Assembly (NCBI GenBank): GCA_963971425.1
Contig: OZ020514.1
Coordinates: forward strand, 46,281,527-46,345,526
Direction of reading: 5' to 3'
Length of the DNA: 64,000 nucleotides
Source: Bryoerythrophyllum caledonicum
Taxonomy: Eukaryota > Streptophyta > Bryopsida > Pottiales > Pottiaceae
A program made the translations under genes and the position numbers. Below are positions 24,742 to 36,301 of the stretch, one piece after another. Within the stretch, counting starts at the first letter, position 1; every line of letters begins with the position of its first letter. The notes under the pieces were generated by a model that was not told the origin of the DNA, did no database searches, and saw only the letters and a program-made list of their open reading frames with translations.

Positions 24742-25750
24742 TGATAGGAATATATTCCTATCCTACTCTGCGGTGGGCTTGGGTTGCTTAAGAGTTTGTG
24801 GATTGGTACATCTTCCCATCTATCCTTGTTAGGTCATAGGATCGGTATTAGTTCAGAGGCTATCTATTGATCGGAATATATTCCTATCCCACTCTGCTGT
24901 GGGCTTGGGTTGCTTGAGAGTTTGTGGATCGGTAGATCTTTCCATCTATCCTTGTGGGGTCTTAGGATCCGTATTAGTTCAGAGGCTCTTTGTTGATCGG
25001 AATATATTCCTATCCCACTCTGCTATGGGCTTGGGATGCTTGAGAGTTTGTGGATCACTAGATCTTCCCATCTATCCTTGTGGTGTCATAGGATCGGTAT
25101 TAGTTTAGAGGTTGTTTGTTGATCGGAATATATTCCTATCCCTCTCTGATGTGGGCTTGGGTTGATTGAGAGTTTGTGGATCGGTAGATCTTTCCATCTA
25201 TCCTTGTGGGGTCTTAGGATCCGTATTAGTTCAGAGGCTCTTTGTTGATCGGAATATATTCCTATCCCACTCTGCTATGGGCTTGGGATGCTTGAGAGTT
25301 TGTGGATCACTAGATCTTCCCATCTATCCTTGTGGGGTCATAGGATCGGTATTAGTTCAGAGGTTGTTTGTTGATCGGAATATATTCCTATCCCTCTCTG
25401 ATGTGGGCTTGGGTTGATTGAGAGTTTGTGGATCGGTAGATCTTTCCATCTATCCTTGTGGGGTTATAGGATCGGTATTTGTTCAGAGGCTATTTGTTGA
25501 TCGGAATATATTCCTATCCCACTCTGTTGTAGGCTTGGGTTGCTTGAGAGTTTGTGGATCGGTAGATCTTCCCATCTCTCCTTGTTGGGCCATGGGATCG
25601 GGATTAGTTCAGAGGGAGTTTGTAGATCGGATTATATTCCTATTCCACTGTACGGTGGGCTTGGGTTGCTTGAGTGTTTGTGGATCGGTAGATCTTCCTA
25701 TCCCTTCGCGTGGATACTTTGCAACGTCTGGTTTAGTTTTGATCGGTAGA
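24742..25750 (+). repeat. 126-bp tandem array in intron 1 of gene A
   Basis: About eight units at 126-bp spacing (GATCGGAATATATTCC at 24869, 24995, 25121, 25247, 25373, 25499, with variants at 24742 and 25625). Each unit contains two palindromes: one around GGAATATATTCC and one around GATCGGTAGATCTTTCCATC. Since 126 is a multiple of 3, a 42-residue repeat stays open in some frames, but splice sites place the array in an intron. Confidence 0.9.
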
Positions 25751-27221
25751 TCCCTATCCCATCATGCCGTTTGATCTGACCATTCTGTTTGTATGAGCAG
25801 TGCAAACTTGATTCCGTGGTTGGAGACAAACAAGGACCAACGTCCTCACTGCCTTTGTAATGCGGTGAACTGTGGTGTCAAGGCCGTTGGCTGCACATTC
25901 GATGAACCTAAACCGAGCGCCTTGTTCATTGCAAGTAATGTCACCGAATGGGGTCTTGCTTGGGTTCGGGATGATTCGAAGCGGACAATCCAAATTGCGT
26001 CAGTTATGTTTGTAGCCGATGTCGCCCAGGGACGTGAAGAAACGATAGCGCTTACGATTCAGAACGTGGAGGTGCTAGATGTGGTGGACGTGCCTGGAAT
26101 TGAAGACACTGTTGCTCTTGTTATTAAGGAGTTTGTTGCAAGTACAAAGTGTTCGAGGATCTACGGCCTTTTTGTATCAACAAAGGATATGGTCCCCTGA
26201 CTTTGTGCTTCGGTCAAAGATCACGATTTTTCTATTGCTAGGACAGGACCTGACGTTGATCAAAGTATTGAGAGTTGGGTGGAGCTCCGAGCTTGTCGTG
26301 ATGCCGCCAATAGCGAGTTGGCCAAGCAGGATCCGCCTACACCTTCCAGAAAAAAGAAGAGGCCGTCACAGGCAACAAGACAGACTTCAGGAGCTGGGGA
26401 CACGAAGAAACAACGGAAGAAGTCAGATCCCAAGATTGAAGAATTCTCATTGGCTCAGGCTGTGATGTTATCGAGCAGTTCTGTTTCAAAGTATTCGGCA
26501 CACGACCTGCAGAAAGTGAAGGCTTTGTACGAGAAAGAATTCTCGAGTCTACATATATTTGGTACGTGCCCGGTAAATAGTCTCGACGATGCAAAGACTG
26601 ACCTCGTCGTTGGAATTCAACGTCTGCATAGGGCCACACCCGGGGTGGTGGTGTATCGGAAGCCGAGAAGAAACGTGTTGGCGAGAGTGTTGACCACGAG
26701 TGGACGATGCCATTTCAAGCTTCGCTTCAGCATCTGTAAGTTATGCCGTTTAAGATCAAGCCTGCTAGTAACGATTTTGGTGTGGATCCCGTCGATAGTT
26801 TATTCGAGTATTTTGTGACAAAGCCAACAAGACGGGACATTACAGATGATACGCACTATGTTATCATTGGTGGGCAGCACTGCATCGCTGCGCATAAAGT
26901 CCTTATTGCTGAGAAGTCTCTTAGTGATGATGAACTAGCCGATGCACAAAGCTTCATAATTACCATCGTTTGGGCTGATCCAACCAACTTTGGGAAGTTG
27001 TGCTATTACTCAAGAATCCTTAACCAAGATCTGGCCGGAGTTAGGGCGGAGAACAACTATCTTACTCAACTGGAACTTGCACGGAAGAGTTGGGCCCAGG
27101 CGGGGTGTCCAAAGCCGTCTCCAAAAGGTTTGGCACACTCGCCTCAATTCAATGTAAGTCTAAAACCATTCGATAAATTGCATTTTCTTGTCCACGTTGT
27201 TATGTTGTTTACCACGGAATC

Positions 27222-27482
27222 GATCGGAATATATTCCTATCCCAAGGGTCCTCTAATCACCGCAGTGGTCACAGAGATCGAAATATCTTTCTATCCGTAG
27301 TGTCCTTTGACGTCTGTTATTATTGTTGGATGTTGTCATTCTAAGGATTTTCCCATGCACCTTTTGACCCCGTTGCATTAGCGTATGCTCTAACTTCTCT
27401 CCCTCTAGACTTTGCGTCATTCTTATAGATGGAAAGATCTTCCTATCCTCAGCGTTTCACTAGATGGGAAGATCTCCCTATC
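27222..27482 (+). repeat. Four palindromic motifs in an intron of gene A
   Basis: GATCGGAATATATTCCTATC at 27222, GATCGAAATATCTTTCTATC at 27276, GATGGAAAGATCTTCCTATC at 27428 and GATGGGAAGATCTCCCTATC at 27463. All are 20-bp near-palindromes of the family found in intron 1. Confidence 0.85.
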
Positions 27483-28376
27483 ATACCTTCGTGCTTTCTT
27501 CGATCCGAGTCTCTGATGATGTTCTTTGTGTCGATTTTTTTTGTGCAGGCTTGGCTAGATAAGGTTCCCGCTGTTTTCACGAAGAATGACTTCACAAAAG
27601 ATGATGCCACTGGTCAGCCAAAGCTGCCGCTTCTCTTTCGCGATGAGCAAATTTATCAGAACTGGCTTAGCATCTAGGAGAATTGGAGTAGTGGTCTACT
27701 ACCTGATCCATATGGGGTGCAATGCACTTTTCCTGGCGGTGTGGACGGCGACTCTGCCGACAAGGCCGATGATGCGGATGCTGTGGTGAGAAGAAGAGGG
27801 CAAAGTAGAGACGATACCAAAGTAGGGCCTAGAGAAAGGCCGATCTTGAGCCGCTATATGCCATGTGGGAGACCGATATTGCCAGAGTTGCTAAGCTGGT
27901 CATGGAGAAGAAGTGCTCGATTAAGTCGACCAAGTCCACGAAGAAGGCTCTTGTTCTTAAGGGACTTGAATACTAGTGCAACATCGAGAAGAAGAAGAGA
28001 CTCATCAAAAATGAGTTTATGCACTACTATAAGTCGAAGCCGCTGAAGTCAAAGACTCAGAAGGATGTGTCTTACACGGAGACAGAGTACGGTGATGCGG
28101 TCAATGAATTCAAGGTTTCGGAGTTTGTCGTTGAGTCTTCGTATGACAGGTTGATGAAGGATAAGGGTGGCATTAAATTCTTTGCAAAGCGAGGGAATAA
28201 CTTGGCGCCATCTTCCAAGCCAGAAGACTTTCTAGCCGTTCTGAAGTTGCTCTTTGATCAGCAGAGGCAAATTTCATCGCAAGAGCGTCTGCCCGAGCCA
28301 TCGACTGCCGTTGAGTCGTTTTCCGCCTTTTATAGTTGCAGGGTTGTCTTCATAGACAGACACGGGCCCAAAGACA

Positions 28377-28660
28377 GCGGACGGACGGACAAAAGGACGG
28401 ATGGACAGGACGGACAACACTTTTTGGCGGACAGTTGCGTGTAAAAAAAAATTACAAACCCTAGATCAAATTTTCAACTTACCCCCAAGTAAAACACGTG
28501 TGCACAACACGTCAGACGACTTTCTTCGTCACATCAAGGGGCGGGCGCGTGCCTTCGGACCGCGCGCGCAGCATTTGGGGCCGGGCGCGTACCAATCTCG
28601 ACCGAGCTTTCATATAAGGCCGGGCGCGTTCCAATTAGGGCCGGGCGTGTACGATTATTT
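28377..28660 (+). repeat. Left subterminal repeats of the hAT element
   Basis: A (GGAC)n-like tract at 28377-28432 is followed at 28536-28650 by four or five GC-rich words of the type GGCCGGGCGCGTACC. The same words in inverse orientation lie near the right end (58855-59280). This is consistent with transposase-binding subterminal repeats, although internal copies also exist. Confidence 0.6.
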
Positions 28661-28797
28661 ATTTTAATGTGGTGCTTTCATGAATGGGCACTCTCAACAC
28701 CAAGTACATATTTTAAAACCGCGGTACTATTGTACCATGCTATCACCACACCACTAAAGTCACTTTTAACTTGTAGTATCCTCCTGTCCGTCATCTA

Positions 28798-31700
28798 TTA
28801 ATCATCTGAGCTTGAGGATTCTTCATTGTGTTTTCGCTTCCGTTTTGATCGGCGAACATTTTGGGGAAGAGAAAGCCCGCGAAGCACCACCGTATTGTTG
28901 CCAGGTACCTCATTGCAATCCTCATCGTCTGCATCATCGCCCGATGATGAGAAGTTCTCCGCTGCATTTTCCAAGATTGGTGCCACGTACTCCTCAATCT
29001 CCGAGGCTAAGTTTCGTAGTTGTAGCTCGGCTCCAGTAGTTGATGCGGCGTTCACAAGTCGTTTTACTCGGATATTCTTCCTTAAGTCTGTTACTCCATC
29101 CATGTTTCTGGAGCGGTTGCCTTTGGCCCCAATGACTCTCTCCGAGGTTCCACTTCGCCAAGGTCCCATGAAAAAAGGGAGAGTACCATTGTTCTCGCCC
29201 CTCCGTGTCCCTAAATGGCTGCTCATAGTAGAGGACCCAACCCTCGCGGAAAGAAGTTGTGGGGTTAGTATTGCGCGCTCCACACCACCATTTGGGCTGA
29301 GTGCGCTACGGTGGATGGGTGGCCGAACTATTGTTGAAGAGGTCTTTTTCTTTACGCGTAAAAGAGTTCTTCCGATCGATGCGGTACTTTGAGCACGTGG
29401 CCGCCGAAACAAATCTTGGAGTGACATGTCTTCCTCTGAGTCCGGTTCTATTGCTTGAGGCAAAACCGCATTGCCTTTCACAACTTCAATGGACCCCGTG
29501 GTGGCCATTGGCTCATGGGATTCATTATCGTTTCCACCACTGCGCACTTCGTTTCCATCGTGAGAAAATGTATCGTTTGCTGCAATGCCAATGCCATGAC
29601 CGTCGATATCAGGGCCATCACCATTAGAAGGGCCTGAGGCGCTAGAGCCGTTTTAGTTGGGAGACTGATTCTCCGAGATGTTGTCATCTCCATCAAGATT
29701 GGCCCCCAATGTCGACCAATCTTCCTCTGCCCTAGCTTCTTGGGCACGGTCTTCACCCGATAATTCTACTATAGTATGGACTGCTGCTGCGTCGACATCA
29801 TCAAACACAAAAGGATCCATTGGGTCACCGTGTACGTTGTGAAAATGGTCATGTAGTGCATCTCCGCCGTGCTCGTTGTTTGCAGAGTTGTCCCTAGGTG
29901 GGCTATGATCAGACACAGGGTTGTTGTCACCGGCAAGGTCTTCCCAATCGACGCCCATCCAGTTGTAACCCTCATCATCCAACTCCAAGCCCTCGTCCAT
30001 TGTGTTTGAAGGAAGTCCCCCATCTGAATCAGACTCCTCCGAATGCACATTCTCCTCATACCATCGAATCGGATCAGGTCGAGCACGTTCTCGGAGCAAT
30101 CGACTATTCGTGTAGATGTAAACCAAATGTTCCGCTATCTGCACTCCCAAGCGATTTTGGCTCTTACTATGCACGAACGAATACATGCTCCAATTACGCT
30201 CACATGACGAGGCCGAGCAGGTTTGTACTAGTATACGCTTCGCAATGATAGGCAATGATTGCCCGCCCACGCGGTTCCACCATTGGTGAGGCAAGAGGTT
30301 GTTGTTTTCAATTTCCTCAGCTTCCTCTGGTGAATATAGGCCTCGCAATTCTTCATACTCCGTGATTTCGAGCATTACTGCCGAAAAAGACACTCCGAGT
30401 GGACCACAGAGCGTCATAACAACCTTGTTTAGGGCCCTTTTGGCCTCACCATTGTTTTGAATTTGCAAGTTATTGGCTAGATAAGGATTCAATAAAGCCC
30501 CTGCATAATGGAGATCTGTTGTCATCATCTCCCAACGCCGTAGGAATGATCCTTCAAGGCGAGTTGCAATTCCGTCAAGCATGTTGAATGGCGCATTGTG
30601 CCGCTTGAACACGTGCTCCTTTAGCTTGTTCATGGTCACTCAAGCAATTCCCATTGCCGGAGTGTCACCATCAAAAGTCCGCAATGCCTTTAGTACTGGT
30701 GCCACTACAAATTCAAAGTTAGTGCACCGATGCCAGAAAGTCTCGTCTAGAACGGTGGCTGGCACCTGCGATGCCTTCGTATGGGCACGGTGCCCGTTTT
30801 GCCTATCAAAAAGAGAGGATACGTAGGATATCCATGCTCGATCTATCACAACCATCTCCAGGGATTCTTCACTTCCAACAGACGATGGATCATTATGTAA
30901 TTGCATGCAAACCTTGTTGTTGTTGGCCACATCAGAGACAATTTTGGCGAAAATCGACGAAAAAGGGCCATGGGCACATAGTGGTTCCGGATATAAAATG
31001 CAATTTGTTTCGCCTTCTGGATGAGGTCTGCAAACATGCCTTCCTTCCCCCAGTCCTCGAGGAGGAGGTCCAAAATATGTGCACAACACCCTTGAGTATA
31101 TATGTGCGGGTACTCATCGTTGACCTTCTTCATTGCCCCCAACATGTTTGAAGCATTATCCGTGCACACTTGGACCACATTCAATAGTCCAACCTTACGG
31201 ATAAAACTTTTCAATTGGTCCCCTATATATGCCGTAGATTTCTTCATACCCGTGGTGTCTATAGACCCCAAGAAGATATCACCCATTGGACATACAAGCA
31301 TGATATTCATGAGAGGGCGACGTGTAACATTGTCCCACCCGTCCGAGCATATTGTTGCCCCATACTTGACAATATCTACGCCGGTCTTCTTGTCCAGAAG
31401 GTCTCTCACTTTTTTTTTTAGAGGCTCAATGTATGTCGTCCTCATGGCATTGTACGATGGCGGTGTATAATCGAAACCCGCCTTTGACGTTGCGAGGGTG
31501 GCCTTGATGAAGGCCGGATGTCTAACCACGTTGAATGCAACGTTTGCTTCATAAAAAAAAAGTGCCCATGACTCGTCCAACTCTTTTCGTTTTTCTATTT
31601 GCTAAGCCTCTGGAAAGCTCCATTGTTGTACAGATCTTGGTGTTGATGATGATGCTTGGCTTAGATGATTTGTGGACTGTGTGTTCTCATTTCGAGTTTC

Positions 31701-32021
31701 CAAGAAACTACCTTGTTGGATAGATTGGCTAGAACAAGGTTCAGTGGAACATGTTGCTAGTGTGCTAGGAAGGCCAACGATCTCCGCCTCGGTCATCCTA
31801 GTAGGAATAATATTCCCGCATCTTTTAAAACAGGCCTTAGCAGCTGTTGGGGCCTTAGTGCACGAAGTCTTCGTCCATTGTGGATACCCATAGTGTGACA
31901 TGCACCTCCCACGTTTGTATGCAAACGTATAATTGCACCAAACACATGTCACTTGATCCTTCTTGTTAAATGTGTACCATGGAGCCCACTCCTTCGTTTG
32001 AGCCCTTTGTTGAGACGACAT
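28798..32021 (-). pseudogene. hAT transposase remnant with BED finger
   Basis: Start at MSSQQRAQTKEW (32021). A BED-type finger segment has CVWC and a downstream His (CMSHYG). A Ser/Thr-rich linker follows, then the DUF659/RNase-H-like region with ICSDGWDNVTRRPLMNIM, VQVCTDNASNMLGAM and GCCAHILDLLLEDWGK. The hAT C-terminal dimerisation segment WWNRVGGQSLPIIAKRIL...SASSCERNWS is at about 30140-30280, then a long acidic tail. Breaks: in-frame TAG near 31606, a frameshift near 30870, in-frame TGA at 30640-30642 and TAA at 29653-29655. The family binds element ends and cuts and pastes DNA in the nucleus. Its place near the left terminus fits its being the mobilising enzyme of the giant element. 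Confidence 0.85.
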
Positions 32022-32229
32022 CACAATAAAATTGGCGCGCAATGTTGTGCCAAAGAGAATCCGCCAAAAGTAATAGGAAATTGTGTGTGCATAGAAAATG
32101 TTGACCCGAAGGTCACTCACAAAGTTGTAGATTCATGCAAGGAGCCCAATAAGGAGTTCCAGGACACGAAGACAAGGATGTGAGGTGAGTCAAGCACATC
32201 ACATATAGTTCTTATATAGTGCTGGAGCA

Positions 32230-32395
32230 AGAGCATTTGGAGCCGGGCGCGCACAAGGGTGGCCTGGCGCATTCTCTATGTGGCCGGGCACGCACGCTAT
32301 TGGCCGGGCGCGCACGCTATGGGCCGAACGCGCACGCCGTCGGCCGGGCGCGCACGCTGTGAGTCGGGCGCGCACAATGTTGGGGCATGCGCACT
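32230..32395 (+). repeat. GC-rich minisatellite (GGCCGGGCGCGCACG)
   Basis: Seven or eight units of about 20 bp, each with GGCCGGGCGCGCAC followed by a variable spacer, lying between the transposase start and the 3' end of paralog 1. Confidence 0.8.
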
Positions 32396-32615
32396 AATTC
32401 GACGATATATTGAAACATTGCAACACTTAACATTTTGATATGTAAAACATCTCATAAAAATCCACTCAATATACATGATGCCACTCAATTTACAAGGTTT
32501 TATTCAATTTACAAAATATTGCTCAATATTAAATGGCAGTTACAAAATTGTAGAAAACTCTTGTTCCAAAACAATTCAACATTGCTCTATGTACATTTCT
32601 CGCACTGTTCTAGTT

Positions 32616-33540
32616 CTAGAATCCCTTAAAGCCAGTAAAAAATGAAAGAAGATTGTCTTTCTCCTGAACTCGTGCCTTCAAGTTTTGAATTTCTTCAAGA
32701 CATTTTGCAACTTCATTAGCCTTCTCATCGAGCTCTTCTCCTAGATCCTCAATTATGTTCAAGCTTTCTTTGAGTCGCTTCACAACTCAAAGATAATCGT
32801 CACGACTCACCCAATCACCCTCCGTAGACTTTTTTTATTATCCACGCCCTCCTCAGGTACCGCATCCGTCTTCGTGGCATCTTCGTCTTGTTGTGAAACC
32901 GACGGTTTAGGGTTCGACGCTGATATGATGGACAATTCTTGTTGCCTACGCAGAGATTGATGACATCTACTATCCGAGTCGGATGATGAAGACGCGGACC
33001 ACTCGATTGTTTGATTCGAAGGTTCAACTTCCATGGTTTTCCCGAGACCTTCTCCTGGAAACTTCCACACAAACGGTATTGTTAATCCAATGACTGGTGC
33101 CATCTTGGAGTGTGTTTGGATTTCCATTGTCCTCCAATCAACCGGTACGCCAAGTACCACCTCTGCGTAAACCATCCGTAAAATTGAAATGTTTACCGAA
33201 TTGCGGCTCAATTCGCCTCGTCGTAAATGTGCTGGTACGCTGGGATACAACGCTCCTTGAAGAACTCATTGGTGCAGTACCCCAAGTTGGCCCTGTTTGT
33301 ACGTCGCATTAGAGAATACCGCGAATATGGCCAGAGGTGCCCCAAATGACACCATCCAATGTATTTTGCACATTGTGCAAATGTCCATGGAGTTGGAACT
33401 GACTCCCAACCAGAAAATACCTTCATCTTCTCATCCATCAACACGTGAAGGCGCTTCTTCTGCTTTGAGCGTGCGTGACAAAAATCATGTTGTCGCTTTC
33501 CGTGGGGACTGCTAGTGGTAGATGGTTGTCCAGAATCCAT
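32616..33540 (-). pseudogene. Paralog 1 of a plant-like three-gene family (truncated, coiled coil)
   Basis: Start MDSGQPSTTS at 33540. It has a conserved N-terminal basic segment (KQKKRLHVLMDEKMKVFSGW, VPTPWTFAQCAKYIGW), then GYCTNEFFKERCIPAYQH, then after a frame change near 33210 ISILRMVYAEVVLGVPVDWRTMEI. An acidic Ser-rich stretch follows, and in yet another frame a C-terminal coiled coil (KRLKESLNIIEDLGEELDEK) ends at TAG 32616-32618. Paralogs 2 and 3 share the blocks in the same order. I do not recognise the family. Unlike paralog 3 it ends before any RING domain. The sequence upstream of the start is shared with paralog 2. Confidence 0.6.
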
Positions 33541-33680
33541 GGTGACGAGGTGGAGGAATACGAAGGTGGAAAAATACAAAGGTGTCAATAGACACCGTAA
33601 AATACTTCCCAAAAGTGCCAAGCAAGCAGCCGCCACGTGGCAGTTGCAGGCCAAAGCGCCTAGGAAGTGGGGTTCATAAC
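33541..33680 (-). promoter_or_regulatory. Conserved upstream region of paralog 1 with G-box
   Basis: About 100 bp immediately upstream of the start codon is nearly identical to the region upstream of paralog 2 and contains GCCACGTGGC, a perfect plant G-box palindrome (near 33632-33641), plus 'caggccaaagcgcctagg'. Confidence 0.55.
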
Positions 33681-33714
33681 TTTGAAATCTCATATTTATA
33701 GTAAATTAGTGACC

Positions 33715-33805
33715 TATGGCGGGTGCATACGACCAAGAGGCGCGCGTACGCTGGAGGGCTGCGCGCGAATGCTGGAGGGCTGTGCGCGTACGCGAGAAGG
33801 GTGTG
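33715..33805 (+). repeat. Short GC-rich minisatellite
   Basis: Three or four degenerate units of the GGGCTGCGCGCGAATGC type upstream of paralog 1. Confidence 0.6.
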
Positions 33806-34660
33806 CCTTGAACTTGTGCCTTGAACTCGATATTCAATACTTCTACTTACTTATAACCTAGTGCCTTGAATTTATACTTACTTCTACAATACTTATACTT
33901 TCACATACAATACTTAATACTTATACTTACTTATATAATACTGATACTTACTTAGGCACACAATACTTATGCTTAGTTGATGATTTTTTGGGGAGAGTTA
34001 ATACCTTCAATTAGCATGCTCAATGATTTGTTCCGCAAACTTATACTCATATTAAGATATAATATGGATAATTTGTATGGTAGAATGCCATCTCTTATCA
34101 TTTGGAAGGCCGTTGCAATTAGTTACATATAATTCAACCAAGAATAATAATGTTGCATTAATATTGGGGATTTTGTTACCTCCCAAATCATTTATTATGC
34201 AAGAAAGTAACATGATTTTTATTGTTTAGTCTTATGATTGACATGTTTGAGACAAAAATTTAAGTTTTATTCTTCAACAGATGATATAAACTCCACTACA
34301 AAAAAATTCTCGATGATACTATAGACTATTGTAGTCGGTTATCAATTATTAGACCAAAGTGAATTTAATTTATTGACTGGGGTGCATGAAGTTGTACAAC
34401 CATGGAAGATCATAACACATTCATCAAATATATAATTTAAACGTATACAAGACTGTATAGAACATTCACTTTATTACATTGTACAAATTAAAAAACATGC
34501 TGAACCATACAAACTTGATTAACGTCAAAGATAAACAATATTGTTTTGAACTAAAGCCATTTACAAATGAAGTGCAATTTACAAAATTCACAAGGTCTAT
34601 GATTTCAAAATGTTATAAAATTGCCCGTTTATCATTCATGGCACTACTTCCATTGCTATC
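33806..34660. other. AT-rich non-coding stretch
   Basis: No gene seen. The first 150 bp contain 'acttatacttac' repeats. The part nearest 34666 is probably the 3' flank of paralog 2. Confidence 0.4.
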
Positions 34661-34665
34661 AAATT

Positions 34666-35618
34666 CTACGACTTTAAAGTAAACACCAACTTCGCGTATT
34701 CCTGGATTTGATTGTCCTTTTCTAGGAGTACAGCGCGTAATTTTTGAAGTTCTTCTTTGTTGCGGTTGGCTTCTTCTCCAGATTCTTGTTTTCCTATAAA
34801 CTCTGCTAATATTTAGCAAGAAGTTGAAGATGAGCCTCTCGTCCAATTGGAACATCATCAGAAGAATCTAGGTTTTCATTGATGTTCTCATATGCAACCG
34901 CATCCATCTCAGTTTGATATTCTTCCTTGCCGGAATCTTCTCCAATTGTCGGTGTTTCTTGGAGGGCAGAATCTAGACAATGGCATTTAATAAAGCCCTC
35001 AATCTCCTTGCGAATAGATGGGTCGCATCCAGTGTCCGAGTCGTCACTAGAAGTGTCAGACCACACGACTTCCTCGTTTGGAACTTCAACCTCCTTCGCT
35101 TTTTTTCCTAGAGCTTCGCCCGGAAACTTGAGCTCTATTGGTAGTGACGCCGTGGATACTGGTGTTATCTTGGAGTTTGGTTGTATTTCCATCGTCCTCC
35201 AATCGACTACTACTCCGAGTATAATCTCAGCATACACCATACGTAAAATGGATAGATTCACCTCGTTTCGGTGAACCTTTGTCGTGTTGTAGTTGTGCTG
35301 GTACGCTTGGATGCACCGTTCTTTGAATACTTCATTGGTGCAATAATTTAAATTACCCTTGTCGTATTTCCGAAGTTGCGAATACTGCGAATGCGGCCAC
35401 ATTCGTCCCAAATGACACCAGGCAATGTACTTTGCACACTATGTAAATGTCCATGGGTTTGGTACATCTCCCCAGCCTCGAAATGCCTTCAACTCACCAT
35501 CGATGAATATGTGAATGCGTTTCTTTCGCTTGTGGTTGCGTACTTGTCTCGCATCACGCTCTCGTTTCTTTATTTTCTTCTCGGAAGCCCGAATCTCAAA
35601 AGGCCCACTTGAGTCCAT
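34666..35618 (-). pseudogene. Paralog 2 of the three-gene family
   Basis: Start MDSSGPFEIRASEKK at 35618. Blocks in order: RKKRIHIFIDGELKAFRGW with VPNPWTF; after a stop and frame change near 35440, NYCTNEVFKERCIQAYQHNY; LSILRMVYAEIILGVVVDWR; an acidic region with SDTSSDDSDTGCD; then in another frame a coiled coil (NRNKEELQKLRAVLLEKDNQ) ending at TAG 34666-34668. It is most similar to paralog 1 in blocks, length and upstream sequence. The function is unknown. Confidence 0.6.
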
Positions 35619-35639
35619 GCTTGAAACTAGCGTGAAGGG

Positions 35640-35765
35640 GCATTGGGAGTAAAAGGGTGTCAATAGACACCGGGACCCACTTCCCAATAGTGCTTAGCAA
35701 GCAGCCGCCACGTGGCAGTTGCAGGCCAAAGCGCCTAGGAAGTGGGCCCATAGTGCCACGATTCC
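35640..35765 (-). promoter_or_regulatory. Conserved upstream region of paralog 2 with G-box
   Basis: Matches the upstream region of paralog 1 almost base for base over about 70 bp (around 35680-35750), including the G-box GCCACGTGGC at about 35707-35716. Confidence 0.55.
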
Positions 35766-35774
35766 CAAACTTAT

Positions 35775-36100
35775 AGCAAGGCGCGCATGCCCCCCGTAGG
35801 CCGCGCGCGTACGATATCGGACGGTCTCGCGCGTATCAATCATGGTCTCGGGAAGAGGAACAAAATGGCCGGGCGCGCGCGAATGGGGGCCCGGCGCGTG
35901 CGCTTCAGGGTTGGGCGCGTGCGCTGTGAGGCCGGGTGCGTGCGAATGGGGGCCGGGCGCGTGCCTTTTGAGGCCGGACGCGCATGCTTTGGGGCCGGGC
36001 GCGCGCGAATGGGGGCCTGGCGCGCACGAATAGTGACAATGCGCGCGCGAATGGGGACCGGGCGCGTGCGCTGTGGGGCTGAGCGCACGCGAACATGGAC
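35775..36100 (+). repeat. GC-rich minisatellite (largest block)
   Basis: About fifteen units of about 20 bp with GGCCGGGCGCGYGCG-type cores. The regular spacing leaves overlapping open frames on both strands, which are not genes. Confidence 0.85.
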
Positions 36101-36301
36101 CATGGAAAGTTCTGATGTTGCAAATTGGATTATCTTAAATGTTACAAACTAATTTCAATGTTTCAAAGGAGATGCAAGAAATGGGTCAATGCTTTAAAGA
36201 TGTCCTTATACTTATATTGCACATGCAAATTTCGCAACATACAAAATGGTTACAAATGCTACACTTTCGTCTTGCATTCTATTTGCATATACTCCACTTC
36301 A

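Larger units (their letters stand above)
24519..28338 (+). pseudogene. Gene A, 5' half: ParB-like part of a ParB/methyltransferase-like gene
   Basis: Coding starts ATG 24519 (MSETTSENPV), with splice sites at 24550|GTAAGAT and gagcag|25801, which keep frame. Exon 2 gives an unrecognised N-terminal domain (CLCNAVNCGVKAVGC, DVVDVPGIEDTVALVIKEF), then a basic linker. The segment at about 26745-27153 contains YVIIGGQHCIAAHKVL, resembling the G-x-x-H/R-x-x-A box of ParB/Srx-like folds. An intron 27154-27548 (GTAAGT...TGCAG) follows. Breaks: in-frame TGA 26198, a frameshift near 26650, a stop near 26727, TAG 27675 and a frameshift near 27830. The frame runs to 28338, where the hAT element interrupts it, and resumes in frame at 59484. 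ParB homology is my motif-level reading. The function in the plant cell is unknown. Confidence 0.55.

Noticed and set aside
24742..25750. CRISPR-like regular spacing of palindromic repeats
   Set aside because: The whole 126-bp unit is repeated with no unique spacers, and it lies in an intron of a eukaryotic-type gene.
35840..36103. Ala/Arg/Pro-rich frames on both strands
   Set aside because: They arise from the about 20-bp GC-rich minisatellite.
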